This document shows positions 1-8,958 of a stretch of DNA of 64,000 nucleotides, one piece after another (the first letter of the stretch is position 1; each line of letters starts with the position of its first letter). The stretch comes from JANOSH01 sp031415695 (GTDB lineage Bacteria > Actinomycetota > Acidimicrobiia > Acidimicrobiales > Ilumatobacteraceae): the NCBI GenBank assembly GCA_031415695.1, contig JANOSH010000047.1:186001-250000 (forward strand), written 5' to 3'. The notes below the pieces were generated by a model that saw only the letters and a program-made list of their open reading frames with translations, did not search any database and was not told the origin of the DNA. The translations under genes and the position numbers were made by a program.

Positions 1-236
1 TGGCTGCCGACATTTTCAAAGTTGCCCTCATACGCCTCGACGACGCGTTGTCGTCGTCAGGTCTCGATGCCCGACTCATCTTGCAGGTGCACGACGAAGT
101 GCTTGTCGAATGCGGCGAGGGAGACGTCGACGACGTGCGGACCCTCACCATCGATGTGCTACGAGGGGCGAGTGAACTGAGTGTGCCACTCGAGGTGAAC
201 GTGTCGATCGGCTCCACATGGGCTGTCGCCAAGTGA
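1..236 (+). CDS. polA: DNA polymerase I, C-terminal fragment
   Basis: Only the last ~77 codons are present; the reading frame begins at base 3 and ends at TGA 234-236. The fragment contains LQVHDEVLVE, the family A polymerase motif C, whose His-Asp-Glu residues contribute to the palm active site. The usual short tail follows, ending in a W near the terminus. The enzyme fills gaps in repair and removes RNA primers in the cytoplasm. It converges with the next gene, with only three bases between the two stop codons. The 5' part, including any exonuclease domains, lies outside the window. Confidence 0.93.
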   Translation, partial: AADIFKVALIRLDDALSSSGLDARLILQVHDEVLVECGEGDVDDVRTLTIDVLRGASELSVPLEVNVSIGSTWAVAK

Positions 237-239
237 CAA

Positions 240-977
240 TCAGCGCAACGCGTTGGCGATAGCGACTGCAGCGGTTGCGAACAGTAACGCAATGACAAGG
301 GAGCGAAATCGGGTGTCCGGGATTCTTTTCGCGAGAACTCGACCAAGAAACTGACCGGCGATCATGGCGGGGATGCCCACCACCGCTAGCCGTAACTCAC
401 GGCTAGTGACCAACCCCTCGGCGACGAACAAGGCGAGAGCAATCGGCGATGACAGCACGAAGATGGCGCTGATCGTGCCTCGGAACTCATTCGGCGTGAG
501 GCCCTGGCCTTGCAACGCAACCACCAATGGCGGGCCATTCGTGCCAGTCGAGGTGTTCAGAACGCCAGACAACAACCCACACAGCACATCTGAACGCCGA
601 GTTTGGCGTTTGATAGACCATCCCGTGGCGAGCAGTGTTGCAGCGGCCGCCACCGCGATTCCCAGCGCTATCCGTAACGTGTTGTCGTCGACCCGACCGT
701 GGATGAGCAAGCCGAACGGCATACCGATCGTGGCGGCGATCGCAATTCGTTTGACCTTCGGGCGGTCAGCGTACTGATGGTGCTGGACAAAGGTAAGAAA
801 CGTGTTGGGCGTGGCTACGAGCGTCACCAGGATGACCGCGCTCGTGACCGACATACCGAACGCAAGAAGCGGCGTGGCGATCAGCGCAAACCCAAAGCCG
901 GAGATTCGTTGCAATGTTGCCGCCAAAAAGACCACGCCGAGCGTCACAAGAACCTCAGCCGCCGTCACCACGCCCAT
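240..977 (-). CDS. TauE/SafE family membrane permease
   Basis: A 245-residue hydrophobic protein with roughly seven to eight predicted membrane segments. Glycine-rich helices and the internal repeat arrangement (RISGFGFALIATPLLAFGM near the N-terminus, a second half after about residue 130) are typical of TauE/SafE (DUF81) permeases. Family members export sulfite, sulfoacetate or related organic anions; the substrate here cannot be read from the sequence. The ATG at 975-977 is divergent from the methyltransferase start at 1018, so the ~40 bp between them must hold both start regions. No sulfur-oxidation genes are adjacent. Confidence 0.85.
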   Translation of the reverse strand: MGVVTAAEVLVTLGVVFLAATLQRISGFGFALIATPLLAFGMSVTSAVILVTLVATPNTFLTFVQHHQYADRPKVKRIAIAATIGMPFGLLIHGRVDDNTLRIALGIAVAAAATLLATGWSIKRQTRRSDVLCGLLSGVLNTSTGTNGPPLVVALQGQGLTPNEFRGTISAIFVLSSPIALALFVAEGLVTSRELRLAVVGIPAMIAGQFLGRVLAKRIPDTRFRSLVIALLFATAAVAIANALR

Positions 978-1017
978 CGTACGTACGAGCGTTGGGTCAC
1001 CGTGGCATGCTGGGCGA

Positions 1018-1743
1018 ATGGAGCACTGGTTTGAGCCGATTGCCGAACATCTCGGACGCGCCTACCTTCGCTATTCCTTCACCAAAGGCACGTCGAGTGA
1101 AGTAGACGCACTGGTCGATTGGCTCGACTTGCGGCCAGGTATGCGAGTCCTTGACGTCGGTTGCGGTCCTGGCCGTCACGCCTACGAGCTTGCAACCCGA
1201 GGCATCGAGGTGCACGGAATCGACATCAGCGCGAGCTTCATCGACCTAGCCATCGCTACAGCTCCGCCGGGCACCACGTTTCAACGCATGGACGCCAGGT
1301 CCATGCCATTTCACCATGAGTTCGACGCCGCAATTGCGTTGTGCCAGGGTGCATTCGGGCTCTTGGGCGGCCTCGACGATCAGGAACTTGCCGTTCTTGC
1401 GGGCATGGCTCGGGCAGTGCGGCCGGGCGGCCGCCTCGCCGTCAGTGCCTTCAGTTCGTACTTCAGCCTGAAGTACCAAACCGACGCTACATTCGACGCA
1501 TCAACGGGAGTTGCTCACGAACACACCGAAATTCGCTCCGAATCTGGGGTTGTGGCACCCACGCAATTGTGGACCACGACGTTCACGCCCAGAGAGCTAC
1601 GCCTTCTCGCGCGGGCTGCACGGCTCGATGTAGACGCCATCTGGTCGGTATCGCCGGGAGAGTACCGCGAACTGAGCCCAACTGTCGAGAGGCCCGAGTT
1701 TTTGCTGTTGGCTACCACTCAGGCCGCTAGTCCGATAGTTTAG
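1018..1743 (+). CDS. SAM-dependent methyltransferase (class I)
   Basis: A 241-residue class I methyltransferase. Motif I is VLDVGCGPGRHA around residue 40, an acidic residue follows at the end of strand 2 (GIDIS), and a later segment AVRPGGRLAVSAF matches the post-motif-III region (Methyltransf_11/25 type). The frame is open well upstream, but that part is antisense to the permease gene, so I start at ATG 1018 (MEHWFEPIAEHL). The methyl acceptor is unknown. It precedes rpsA by about 40 bp on the same strand and could be co-transcribed with it. Confidence 0.82.
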   Translation: MEHWFEPIAEHLGRAYLRYSFTKGTSSEVDALVDWLDLRPGMRVLDVGCGPGRHAYELATRGIEVHGIDISASFIDLAIATAPPGTTFQRMDARSMPFHHEFDAAIALCQGAFGLLGGLDDQELAVLAGMARAVRPGGRLAVSAFSSYFSLKYQTDATFDASTGVAHEHTEIRSESGVVAPTQLWTTTFTPRELRLLARAARLDVDAIWSVSPGEYRELSPTVERPEFLLLATTQAASPIV

Positions 1744-1784
1744 ACAAGTCCTTATCCACCCACTCAGGTAGTTCCCGAAAGCAG

Positions 1785-3176
1785 ATGCACTTGTCTGATA
1801 TCACACTGTCCCCTTCGTCGATGGGAACATTCGACGACGAGGGCAATTACACCCCGCGTCAAATCACCTCCAATGACCTCGAGTCATTCGCTGACGCAGT
1901 CGATTCCACCATGGTCACCGTCGAGGACGGACAGCTCGTTCTCGGTACCGTAGTGAAGGTCGACAAAGACGAAGTTCTTCTCGACATTGGCTATAAATCC
2001 GAAGGCGTTATCCCGTCTCGCGAATTGTCGATGCGCAAAGATGTCAACCCGCACGACGTTGTCACGTTGGGCGAGCGCCTCGAAGCCCTCGTCCTCACCA
2101 AGGAAGACAAAGAGGGTCGTCTCGTTCTCTCCAAGAAGCGAGCACAGTACGAGCGAGCTTGGGGCACTATCGAAGGCAAGAAGGAACGAGACGAAGTCGT
2201 CGAAGGTCTCGTCATCGAAGTTGTCAAGGGTGGCCTCATCGTCGACATTGGTCTTCGTGGCTTCCTGCCGGCGTCGCTCGTCGAGCTACGCCGAGTACGA
2301 GACCTGCAGCCCTACGTCGGCAAGGTCGTCCAGGCAAAGATCATCGAGCTCGACAAGAACCGCAACAACGTCGTGTTGTCACGTCGCGGCTATCTCGAAG
2401 AGACCCAGCGCGAAGACCGTGACAAGTTCCTCACCAACTTGCGCTCGGGTGAAATCCGAACCGGTGTCGTGTCGTCGGTCGTTTCGTTTGGTGCATTCGT
2501 CGACCTCGGCGGCATGGACGGGCTCATTCATGTCAGCGAGCTGTCGTGGAAGCATGTCGATCATCCTGGTTCCGTCGTTGCTGTTGGCGACGAAGTCACC
2601 GTGCAGGTGCTCGATGTCGACATGGACCGCGAGCGCATTTCGCTGTCGCTCAAAGCCACCCAGCAAGATCCGTGGGAAGAATTCGCCGGAAGCCACCGTG
2701 TCGGAGAGCTTGTCTACGGCCGAGTCACCAAGCTCGTGCCGTTCGGTGGGTTCGTGCAGGTTGGCGAGGGCATCGAAGGTCTCGTGCATATCTCGGAAAT
2801 GTCGGCTCACCATGTCGATGCTCCCGAGCAGGTTGTTACCCCGGGCGAGGAACTCTGGGTCAAGATTATCGACCTTGATCTGGCTCGTCGCCGTATCAGC
2901 TTGTCGATCAAGCAGGCTGCCGAGGGCGGCGAGGTGGCCGAGGAATACCGTGAGCACTTCGGTGAGCACGCCTTCGACGCCGAAGGCAACTACATTGGTG
3001 ACACCAGCACCGATGCCGAGCGCGAAGCTGCTTGGAAGGAATACTACGAGCAGTACGGTGGTGGCCCGGAGGGTGAAGCAGCAGCTGCACTCGCCGATGC
3101 GGAAGCCGCCGCAGCGGCTCCGGCCGAGATTGAAGCTGAGGCAGTCGAGGCAGCCGAGCTGACGCCCGAGGCGTAG
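1785..3176 (+). CDS. rpsA: 30S ribosomal protein S1
   Basis: A 463-residue protein with four consecutive S1 RNA-binding OB-fold domains, at roughly residues 45-115, 130-195, 215-285 and 300-370. Repeated signatures include G(T/V)V..V..FGAFVDLGG.DGLIHVSEL and GLVHISEMS. An acidic, alanine/glutamate-rich tail follows, as in actinobacterial S1 (four domains, shorter than the six-domain E. coli protein). It helps recruit mRNA to the 30S subunit. The start is ATG 1785; an in-frame ATG at 1821 is an alternative. A hairpin follows at 3202-3232. Confidence 0.97.
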   Translation: MHLSDITLSPSSMGTFDDEGNYTPRQITSNDLESFADAVDSTMVTVEDGQLVLGTVVKVDKDEVLLDIGYKSEGVIPSRELSMRKDVNPHDVVTLGERLEALVLTKEDKEGRLVLSKKRAQYERAWGTIEGKKERDEVVEGLVIEVVKGGLIVDIGLRGFLPASLVELRRVRDLQPYVGKVVQAKIIELDKNRNNVVLSRRGYLEETQREDRDKFLTNLRSGEIRTGVVSSVVSFGAFVDLGGMDGLIHVSELSWKHVDHPGSVVAVGDEVTVQVLDVDMDRERISLSLKATQQDPWEEFAGSHRVGELVYGRVTKLVPFGGFVQVGEGIEGLVHISEMSAHHVDAPEQVVTPGEELWVKIIDLDLARRRISLSIKQAAEGGEVAEEYREHFGEHAFDAEGNYIGDTSTDAEREAAWKEYYEQYGGGPEGEAAAALADAEAAAAAPAEIEAEAVEAAELTPEA

Positions 3177-3201
3177 TTCGACACTCGATTAGGTATATGG
3201 A

Positions 3202-3232
3202 GAGGCCCGGACGCTGCGAGCGTTCGGGCCTC
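3202..3232. terminator. Bidirectional hairpin terminator between rpsA and the response regulator
   Basis: Inverted repeat with 14-bp arms (gaggcccggacgct / agcgttcgggcctc, one G-T wobble) and a 3-nt loop. It lies 26 bp after the rpsA stop and 25 bp after the stop of the convergent response-regulator gene. There is no T-run on either side, which is common for high-GC actinobacterial terminators. Confidence 0.7.
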
Positions 3233-3256
3233 TGCGCGTGCTGCCGGATAGTTGAA

Positions 3257-3898
3257 TCAGTTGAGTTTGACGATACCCATGCGTACCGCTAGCAGCACCG
3301 CCTGCGTACGGTCTCGAGCATTGAGCTTTTCGTAGATGGACGCCAAGTGGTTCTTCACCGTCTTTTGCGAGATGTACAGCTTGGCGGCGACCTCGGGAGT
3401 GGAGCACCCATCGGCGATGAGCTGCAACACCTCCTCTTCACGCTTGGTGACGATGCGGTCCTCGTCACGGGCGCCGCGGTCGAGCTTTTGCACCTCGACC
3501 AACATGCCCTGGGCGATGTACGGCGACAACGAGATATCGGGATTGGCGGCCTGCTTCACGATCTCGATGATCTCATCGGACGTGCAGTCCTTCGTGACGT
3601 ACCCAATGGCACCGGCCTTGAGGGCCTGATCCATGACGGTTTGGTCGATGTGCATGGTGAGCATGACGACGCGCTGTTGGGGATTGTTGACCAGGATTCG
3701 GCGCGTTGCCTCGACACCATCCATTCCGGGCATTGAAACGTCCATCACAATGACGTCGGGTTTCAAGTCGTGAGCCTTGCGAATGGCCTCGTTCCCATCG
3801 GCCGCCTCGGCGATCACATAGAAACCTTCTTCTTCGAAGGTGCGCCGCATTCCTTGTCGCAGCACGCTGTGGTCATCGACGAGCATTAAACGAATCAT
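3257..3898 (-). CDS. NarL/LuxR-family response regulator
   Basis: A 213-residue two-domain regulator. The receiver domain (about 1-120) has the acidic pair Asp8-Asp9, phospho-acceptor Asp53 (IVMDVSMPG), the conserved Thr in VVMLTMH and the Lys in GYVTKD. The C-terminal GerE helix-turn-helix (about 145-210) carries TKREEEVLQLIADG and ISQKTVKNHLASIYEKL. It is the cognate partner of the sensor kinase encoded 29 bp upstream in the same operon. Target genes cannot be inferred. Confidence 0.93.
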   Translation of the reverse strand: MIRLMLVDDHSVLRQGMRRTFEEEGFYVIAEAADGNEAIRKAHDLKPDVIVMDVSMPGMDGVEATRRILVNNPQQRVVMLTMHIDQTVMDQALKAGAIGYVTKDCTSDEIIEIVKQAANPDISLSPYIAQGMLVEVQKLDRGARDEDRIVTKREEEVLQLIADGCSTPEVAAKLYISQKTVKNHLASIYEKLNARDRTQAVLLAVRMGIVKLN

Positions 3899-3927
3899 GG
3901 TTGGATATTCCTTTTCCTGGGGGTGTT

Positions 3928-5682
3928 TCAGGGGTTGTTCATAGTCACACGCACAGTAGTACCGGCGCTAGGGGCGGATTCGATTTCCAGACGTGCGCCG
4001 ATACTTGCGGCACGTTCTCGCATGCCCATCATTCCGTAGGAGTCGAGCCGAGCTGTCGTTGCGTCGATGCCAACACCGTCGTCAATGATGGTGACTTCAG
4101 CCGATTGACCGTCGCAACGCCAACGGATAGTGAGCTCAGTTGCCTTGGCGTGGCGCTCGACATTGATGACCGCTTCCTTGGCGACTCGCCACATTTCGCG
4201 CTCCTGAATGAGCGGCAGACGTCCCGTGGCGCGTACGTCCAGATGCACGTCGAGCCCGCTGCGTTCACGCACCCGGGACAAGAAGAGCTCCATCGTGGCC
4301 CGAACGTCCTGGCTTTCAGTGACGTCGGTTCGCAGATCGTAGAGCGTGTCTCGCACCATGCGGGTTACACCTTTAACTTCGCCCCGCAGTTCTTCTAACC
4401 GTGGCTTCATAATCTCGCCACGGTCGGCCGCACGGACCGCACGGTCCATCTCGAAGCCGAGGTGAGCGAGGGCTTGGCCGATCTGATCGTGAAGATCTCG
4501 AGCGATTCGAGTTCGCTCTTCCTCGGCACCAATGTTTCGTAGTCGACCAAACAGTCGGGCGTTCGACACCGCATACGCGAAACCATCGGTAATGCCGTTG
4601 AGGACCTCGATGTCATTGGATCCGAAATGGTGATTTCCCGATGCTTCAAGCGCGACAACACCAATTTGCTCACCACGAGCCGACAACGCTGTGTAGAGAC
4701 CGGCCCGAGCGTTCGGCCAGAGACCCGGACCATTGAGTTCACCCAGTTCAGACTCGATGAGCGCACCCTGGTGGCCAAGCGCCCGCAAACACACCGACGG
4801 CAATTGCCCCGTGGTGAGCGACAACTGATCGGGGTTGCCGAGTTCACGAACCGGCGACCACGTGTATCCGTTCTCCTCGAGCAACATCACGGTGATGGCC
4901 TCGAAGCTGATGAGGCCCTTCAATTTTGTCAGCGTTGAATCGAGCACTTCGCCCATGTCGAGCGAGGACGGCAACGTCTGGGCAATCTTGTTGAGCTGGA
5001 ACAGGAGTGCATTCGCCTCGGCAAGACGACCAAGACGCTCCACTGTCAATGACTGTTGACGGGCCTGTTCTTGAATGACGTTTCCGACATACGAGGCAAC
5101 GACAGACGTGAACACCAACAGGCCGAGCCACAACGCTCCAGTCTGTAGCGTGTCGCTCTGATTGCCGCTGTACCGACGGTCGTACTGAATAGTGAGAATC
5201 GCCGATGCGACAAGGCTAAGTTCGAGCGGGAACACGTATCCACGAGCGAAACTAGCTAGCGCGATGGTAGGCAGTAGGACGATTGCGTAGGACGACAGCC
5301 ACGCCCCGCTGAGCATGAGCACCGCAATGTGAAACGCAAACTCGAGGCTGATTTCACGCGTTGCCCGCTTCGACTCGACCGTAGAAATAGGTCGCAACGT
5401 GCGAAAGCCCGCGTAGACGGCCAACACGAGACCAGCGACGAATGACGGCAGTCCACGGTTCTGTTCGAACGGACTTGTGGCCAGAATAAAGCCGACAGCA
5501 ATGGTGGCCCAGCGAAACAACTCGATGGGCGGTGCCTGAGCACGCTGGGCTTGGGTAATGCCGGAAGGTTCGACCATTCTCGACGGCGACCGACCTGGCT
5601 CAACGACCAACCGGGCTAGGGGCGCGGCTGGTGCAGGCTCGTCGAGACGTTCAGCTTCCTTTGCGTGTACAGCGTCGGTCAT
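3928..5682 (-). CDS. Membrane sensor histidine kinase with GAF domain (HisKA_3 type)
   Basis: A 584-residue kinase. It has a proline-rich cytoplasmic N-terminus (~1-55), about five to six membrane segments between residues 55 and 220, a GAF-like domain (~250-385), then the HisKA_3 dimerisation domain. The phospho-accepting His is in RIARDLHDQIGQALAHLG near residue 400. A HATPase_c domain follows with IDDGVGID and GMMGMRERA. This architecture (NarX/LiaS-like) pairs with NarL-type regulators, as here. There is no periplasmic sensor domain of note, so the signal is probably sensed in the membrane or by GAF. It diverges from coaE. Confidence 0.92.
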   Translation of the reverse strand: MTDAVHAKEAERLDEPAPAAPLARLVVEPGRSPSRMVEPSGITQAQRAQAPPIELFRWATIAVGFILATSPFEQNRGLPSFVAGLVLAVYAGFRTLRPISTVESKRATREISLEFAFHIAVLMLSGAWLSSYAIVLLPTIALASFARGYVFPLELSLVASAILTIQYDRRYSGNQSDTLQTGALWLGLLVFTSVVASYVGNVIQEQARQQSLTVERLGRLAEANALLFQLNKIAQTLPSSLDMGEVLDSTLTKLKGLISFEAITVMLLEENGYTWSPVRELGNPDQLSLTTGQLPSVCLRALGHQGALIESELGELNGPGLWPNARAGLYTALSARGEQIGVVALEASGNHHFGSNDIEVLNGITDGFAYAVSNARLFGRLRNIGAEEERTRIARDLHDQIGQALAHLGFEMDRAVRAADRGEIMKPRLEELRGEVKGVTRMVRDTLYDLRTDVTESQDVRATMELFLSRVRERSGLDVHLDVRATGRLPLIQEREMWRVAKEAVINVERHAKATELTIRWRCDGQSAEVTIIDDGVGIDATTARLDSYGMMGMRERAASIGARLEIESAPSAGTTVRVTMNNP

Positions 5683-5768
5683 AGTGGGCCTATCAAGATC
5701 GTTCCGGCAAAGTTACCAGCCGGTTCAGTACTCGGGTGGTGACGAACAAGGACTGGGAGGAAATCCGC

Positions 5769-6413
5769 GTGAAGCTAGTAGGGCTGACGGGAGGAATTGG
5801 GTCGGGCAAAAGTACGGTCTCGTCGTTGCTGGCCGACCTGGGTGCCGAGATAATTGACGCCGACGCCATCGCCCGCGAACTGCAGGAACCCGGCCGACCC
5901 GTATTTGCCCGACTCGTCACATGCTTTGGTGCCCGAATTGTAGGAAGTGATGGCCGACTAGACCGCGCAGCAATAGCGGCCATTGTTTTTCGCGATCCGC
6001 TCCAACTGAAACAACTCAACCGGCTTGTGCATCCGGCCATAGGTATCGAGATCGCCAAGCGTATTGATGTCGCGTCGCGCTCTGACCGCATCGTGGTTCT
6101 CGATATTCCGCTCCTCGCCGAGAACCCACGCAAAGGGCTTGCCGGCGTCGTGGTCGTGGACACACCGGTGGACGTCGCCGTTGAGCGATTGGTCGCGCAT
6201 CGTGGTTTCTCGTCCGACGATGCACGAAACCGCATTGGGCGTCAGGCCACACGCGAGCAACGCCGGGCCATGGCCGACCGAGTCATCGATAACAGCGGAG
6301 ATTTGGCTGCGCTTCAACCGCAAATTGCCGACGTGTGGACGTGGCTCAACACGCTGGCCGACACGACGGCGGACGATCTTGTTGCATACCGTGCACCGAA
6401 CGCACGTTCGTAG
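5769..6413 (+). CDS. coaE: Dephospho-CoA kinase
   Basis: A 214-residue P-loop kinase catalysing the last step of CoA synthesis (dephospho-CoA + ATP to CoA). The N-terminus reads VKLVGLTGGIGSGKSTV (Walker A), followed by IIDADAIARELQEPG, which matches the CoaE dephospho-CoA binding region, then VVDIPLLAE-like and VVVVDTP segments. I chose GTG 5769 because gggagg at 5755-5760 is correctly spaced, although the frame is open to 5736. Its 3' end contains the SOS box of the downstream uvrB. Confidence 0.94.
   Translation: MKLVGLTGGIGSGKSTVSSLLADLGAEIIDADAIARELQEPGRPVFARLVTCFGARIVGSDGRLDRAAIAAIVFRDPLQLKQLNRLVHPAIGIEIAKRIDVASRSDRIVVLDIPLLAENPRKGLAGVVVVDTPVDVAVERLVAHRGFSSDDARNRIGRQATREQRRAMADRVIDNSGDLAALQPQIADVWTWLNTLADTTADDLVAYRAPNARS
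6397..6410. promoter_or_regulatory. LexA (SOS) box upstream of uvrB
   Basis: The sequence is CGAAC-GCAC-GTTCG, a perfect palindromic match to the Gram-positive/actinobacterial LexA consensus CGAAC-N4-GTTCG. It lies in the last codons of coaE, 19 bp before the uvrB ATG at 6430, where a bound repressor would block a promoter overlapping the coaE end. The palindrome is seen directly; LexA binding is inferred from the known consensus and from uvrB being a classic SOS gene. Confidence 0.75.
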
Positions 6414-6429
6414 TGGCTAGTCTCTACCT

Positions 6430-8451
6430 ATGACCGAGTTTCAGGTGGTGAGCGATTTCGCGCCAGCCGGCGATCAGCCCGAGGCAATCGCGGCACTGTC
6501 GCAAGGAATCGAAGCCGGCGAGCGATTCCAAACGTTGCTCGGCATTACAGGCTCGGGTAAGTCGGCCACCATTGCGTGGACTATCGAGAGGGTACAAAAG
6601 CCCACCCTTATTCTGGCGCCTAACAAGAGCCTTGCTGCTCAGCTGGCATCGGAGATGAAAGAGTTCTTTCCGAACAACCGGGTCGAATACTTCGTCAGCT
6701 ACTACGACTATTACCAACCCGAGGCCTACATTGCGTCGTCGGACACGTTTATCGAGAAGGACTCGTCCGTGAACGAGGAAATCGACCGGCTGCGGCATTC
6801 GGCCACCGCGGCGTTGCTCACTCGTCGTGACACCATTGTGGTGGCGTCCGTCAGTTGTATTTATGGCATGGGCAATCCCGACGAATATCGGGGGCAGCTA
6901 CTCGAACTACACACCGGCGTCGACTACGACCAGCGTTCCATTCTGCGGCGGCTGGTCGATCTCCAGTACGACCGAAACGATGCGGTACTCGGCCGAGGGA
7001 AGTTTCGGGTCCGGGGCGACACCATCGAAGTACACCCGGCGTACGACGAGACGGTGCTGCGTATCGAGATGTTCGGCGACACCGTCGATCGACTGACGGT
7101 GATTGATCCACTCACCGGCGAGCAGCTCAACGAACTAGCCGAAGTGCTTGTGTTTCCGGCTACGCATTACGTCGCCGGCGAGGAGCGCATGACCCGCGCG
7201 GTCGGCCAAATCGAGGTCGAGTTGCAGCAGCGCTTGGCCGAGTTCGAAGGACAGGGCAAGCTCCTCGAAGCCCAACGCCTACGAATGCGAACCAGCTACG
7301 ACCTTGAGATGATTCAAGAGGTTGGCTACTGCAACGGCATCGAGAACTATTCGATGCACATCGACGGGCGAAACCATGGCGAGCCACCGTTCACGCTTAT
7401 CGACTACTTTCCCAAAGACTTCCTGCTCGTAATCGACGAAAGCCATGTAGCGGTACCCCAACTGCACGGCCAGTTCGCAGGCGACCGAAGCCGAAAGAAT
7501 ATTCTCGTCGAGCATGGGTTCCGATTACCGTCGGCCCGAGACAATCGTCCTCTCACCTTCGACGAGGTAATGGAGCGCCTCAACCAGGTGGTGTTCTTGT
7601 CGGCCACTCCATCGCCGTACGAACTGCGGATGTCGTCGTCAGTTGTTCAGCAAATCGTGCGCCCAACGGGTCTCGTCGATCCCGAGGTCGTAGTAAAGCC
7701 AACCAAGGGCCAGATCGACGATCTCATTGTGCAAATCACCGATCGCGTTGTGCGGGGCGACCGGGTGTTGGTCACCACCCTTACGAAGAAGATGGCTGAA
7801 GACCTTACCGACTACCTACTCGAACAAGGCCTGCGAGTTCGGTATCTGCATTCCAACATCGACACCATCCAACGAATAGAGATATTGCGAGCCCTGCGGC
7901 TTGGTGAGTTCGATGTATTGGTTGGTATCAACCTGTTGCGTGAAGGTCTCGACCTGCCAGAGGTTTCCCTCGTAGCGATTTTGGATGCCGACAAGGAGGG
8001 CTTTCTTCGATCTGAAACGTCGCTGATCCAGATGATCGGACGCGCCGCCCGCAATGTCGACGGCCAAGTCGTGATGTATGCCGACAAGATCACACCGTCG
8101 ATGGAACGCGCCATTGCCGAAACCAACCGCCGACGAGTCTTGCAGACCGCACACAACTTGGAACACGGCATCAACCCGCAAACCATCCGCAAAGCAGTCG
8201 GCGATATCTTGTCGATGTTGCGACCTGACACCACTGCGCCGCTCCCCAACAAGGGACGGCGCAAGGAAAACGAACGTGACCGCAAGCGGCGGACCGAACT
8301 AGCCGAACTTGCGCCCACCGAGCTTGCCCGGCTCATTCAGACCCTGGAAGATGAGATGCACGAAGCATCGGCCGAACTTCGCTTTGAATACGCCGCCCGT
8401 CTTCGTGACGAGGTGGCGCAATTGAAGCGTGAGCTGAAAGACGCGAGCTAG
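6430..8451 (+). CDS. uvrB: Excinuclease ABC subunit B
   Basis: A 673-residue DNA-damage helicase of nucleotide excision repair. It has Walker A GITGSGKSATIA, the beta-hairpin region YFVSYYDYYQPEAYI, the DEAD-like box VIDESH, VVFLSATPSPYE, the motif V/VI region LREGLDLPEVSLVAI and QMIGRAARN, and a C-terminal UVR domain (EDEMHEASAELRFEYAARLRDE) that contacts UvrC. Length is normal. A perfect SOS box lies just upstream. The next gene begins on the base after the stop codon. Confidence 0.98.
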   Translation: MTEFQVVSDFAPAGDQPEAIAALSQGIEAGERFQTLLGITGSGKSATIAWTIERVQKPTLILAPNKSLAAQLASEMKEFFPNNRVEYFVSYYDYYQPEAYIASSDTFIEKDSSVNEEIDRLRHSATAALLTRRDTIVVASVSCIYGMGNPDEYRGQLLELHTGVDYDQRSILRRLVDLQYDRNDAVLGRGKFRVRGDTIEVHPAYDETVLRIEMFGDTVDRLTVIDPLTGEQLNELAEVLVFPATHYVAGEERMTRAVGQIEVELQQRLAEFEGQGKLLEAQRLRMRTSYDLEMIQEVGYCNGIENYSMHIDGRNHGEPPFTLIDYFPKDFLLVIDESHVAVPQLHGQFAGDRSRKNILVEHGFRLPSARDNRPLTFDEVMERLNQVVFLSATPSPYELRMSSSVVQQIVRPTGLVDPEVVVKPTKGQIDDLIVQITDRVVRGDRVLVTTLTKKMAEDLTDYLLEQGLRVRYLHSNIDTIQRIEILRALRLGEFDVLVGINLLREGLDLPEVSLVAILDADKEGFLRSETSLIQMIGRAARNVDGQVVMYADKITPSMERAIAETNRRRVLQTAHNLEHGINPQTIRKAVGDILSMLRPDTTAPLPNKGRRKENERDRKRRTELAELAPTELARLIQTLEDEMHEASAELRFEYAARLRDEVAQLKRELKDAS

Positions 8452-8958
8452 ATGCAACGTCATGAAACAGACGATGAACGGGACACGCTGTGCGAGTTCC
8501 TCGACTATTACCGGGATGAACTGCTGCGCCTGTCCGATGGGCTAACCGACGCACAGGGCCGTACAGCATCGGTACCGCCCTCCGATCTGAACATCATGGG
8601 TCTGGTACGGCACATGGCCGATGTCGAGCGATATTGGTTCGACGAGTTGCTGCTCGGCGGGAACACCATGGCGTACTACTACGGCGAGGCCCACGCGGCT
8701 GGCGATCCCGATGGCGACCATCATCCCGGCCCAAACGACACCATGGCCGAGGCCCGCCACCGCCTCGTGACCATCGTGGCGATTGCTCGGGCGACCGTGC
8801 GAACCTGGTCCCTTACCGACCTCGCGGTTGGGCAACGTGACGGTCATCCAAATGGCGTGCCGCTTCGGTGGATCCTGGTCCACATGATCGAAGAATACGC
8901 GCGCCATTGCGGCCACGCCGACCTGCTACGCGAACGCATCGACCACGCCGGCCCCTAG
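8452..8958 (+). CDS. DinB-superfamily (DUF664) protein, probable metal/thiol-dependent enzyme
   Basis: A 168-residue four-helix-bundle protein of the DinB/YfiT group. The segment NIMGLVRHMADVERYWFDEL and the C-terminal HMIEEYARHCGHADLLRE supply the spaced histidines that bind the metal in this fold. Actinobacterial DUF664 members often act as mycothiol- or bacillithiol-dependent transferases; activity here is inferred from the family only. The ATG directly abuts the uvrB stop, so it is probably co-transcribed with uvrB and could share its SOS control. It overlaps the convergent cupin gene by 4 bp. Confidence 0.82.
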   Translation: MQRHETDDERDTLCEFLDYYRDELLRLSDGLTDAQGRTASVPPSDLNIMGLVRHMADVERYWFDELLLGGNTMAYYYGEAHAAGDPDGDHHPGPNDTMAEARHRLVTIVAIARATVRTWSLTDLAVGQRDGHPNGVPLRWILVHMIEEYARHCGHADLLRERIDHAGP

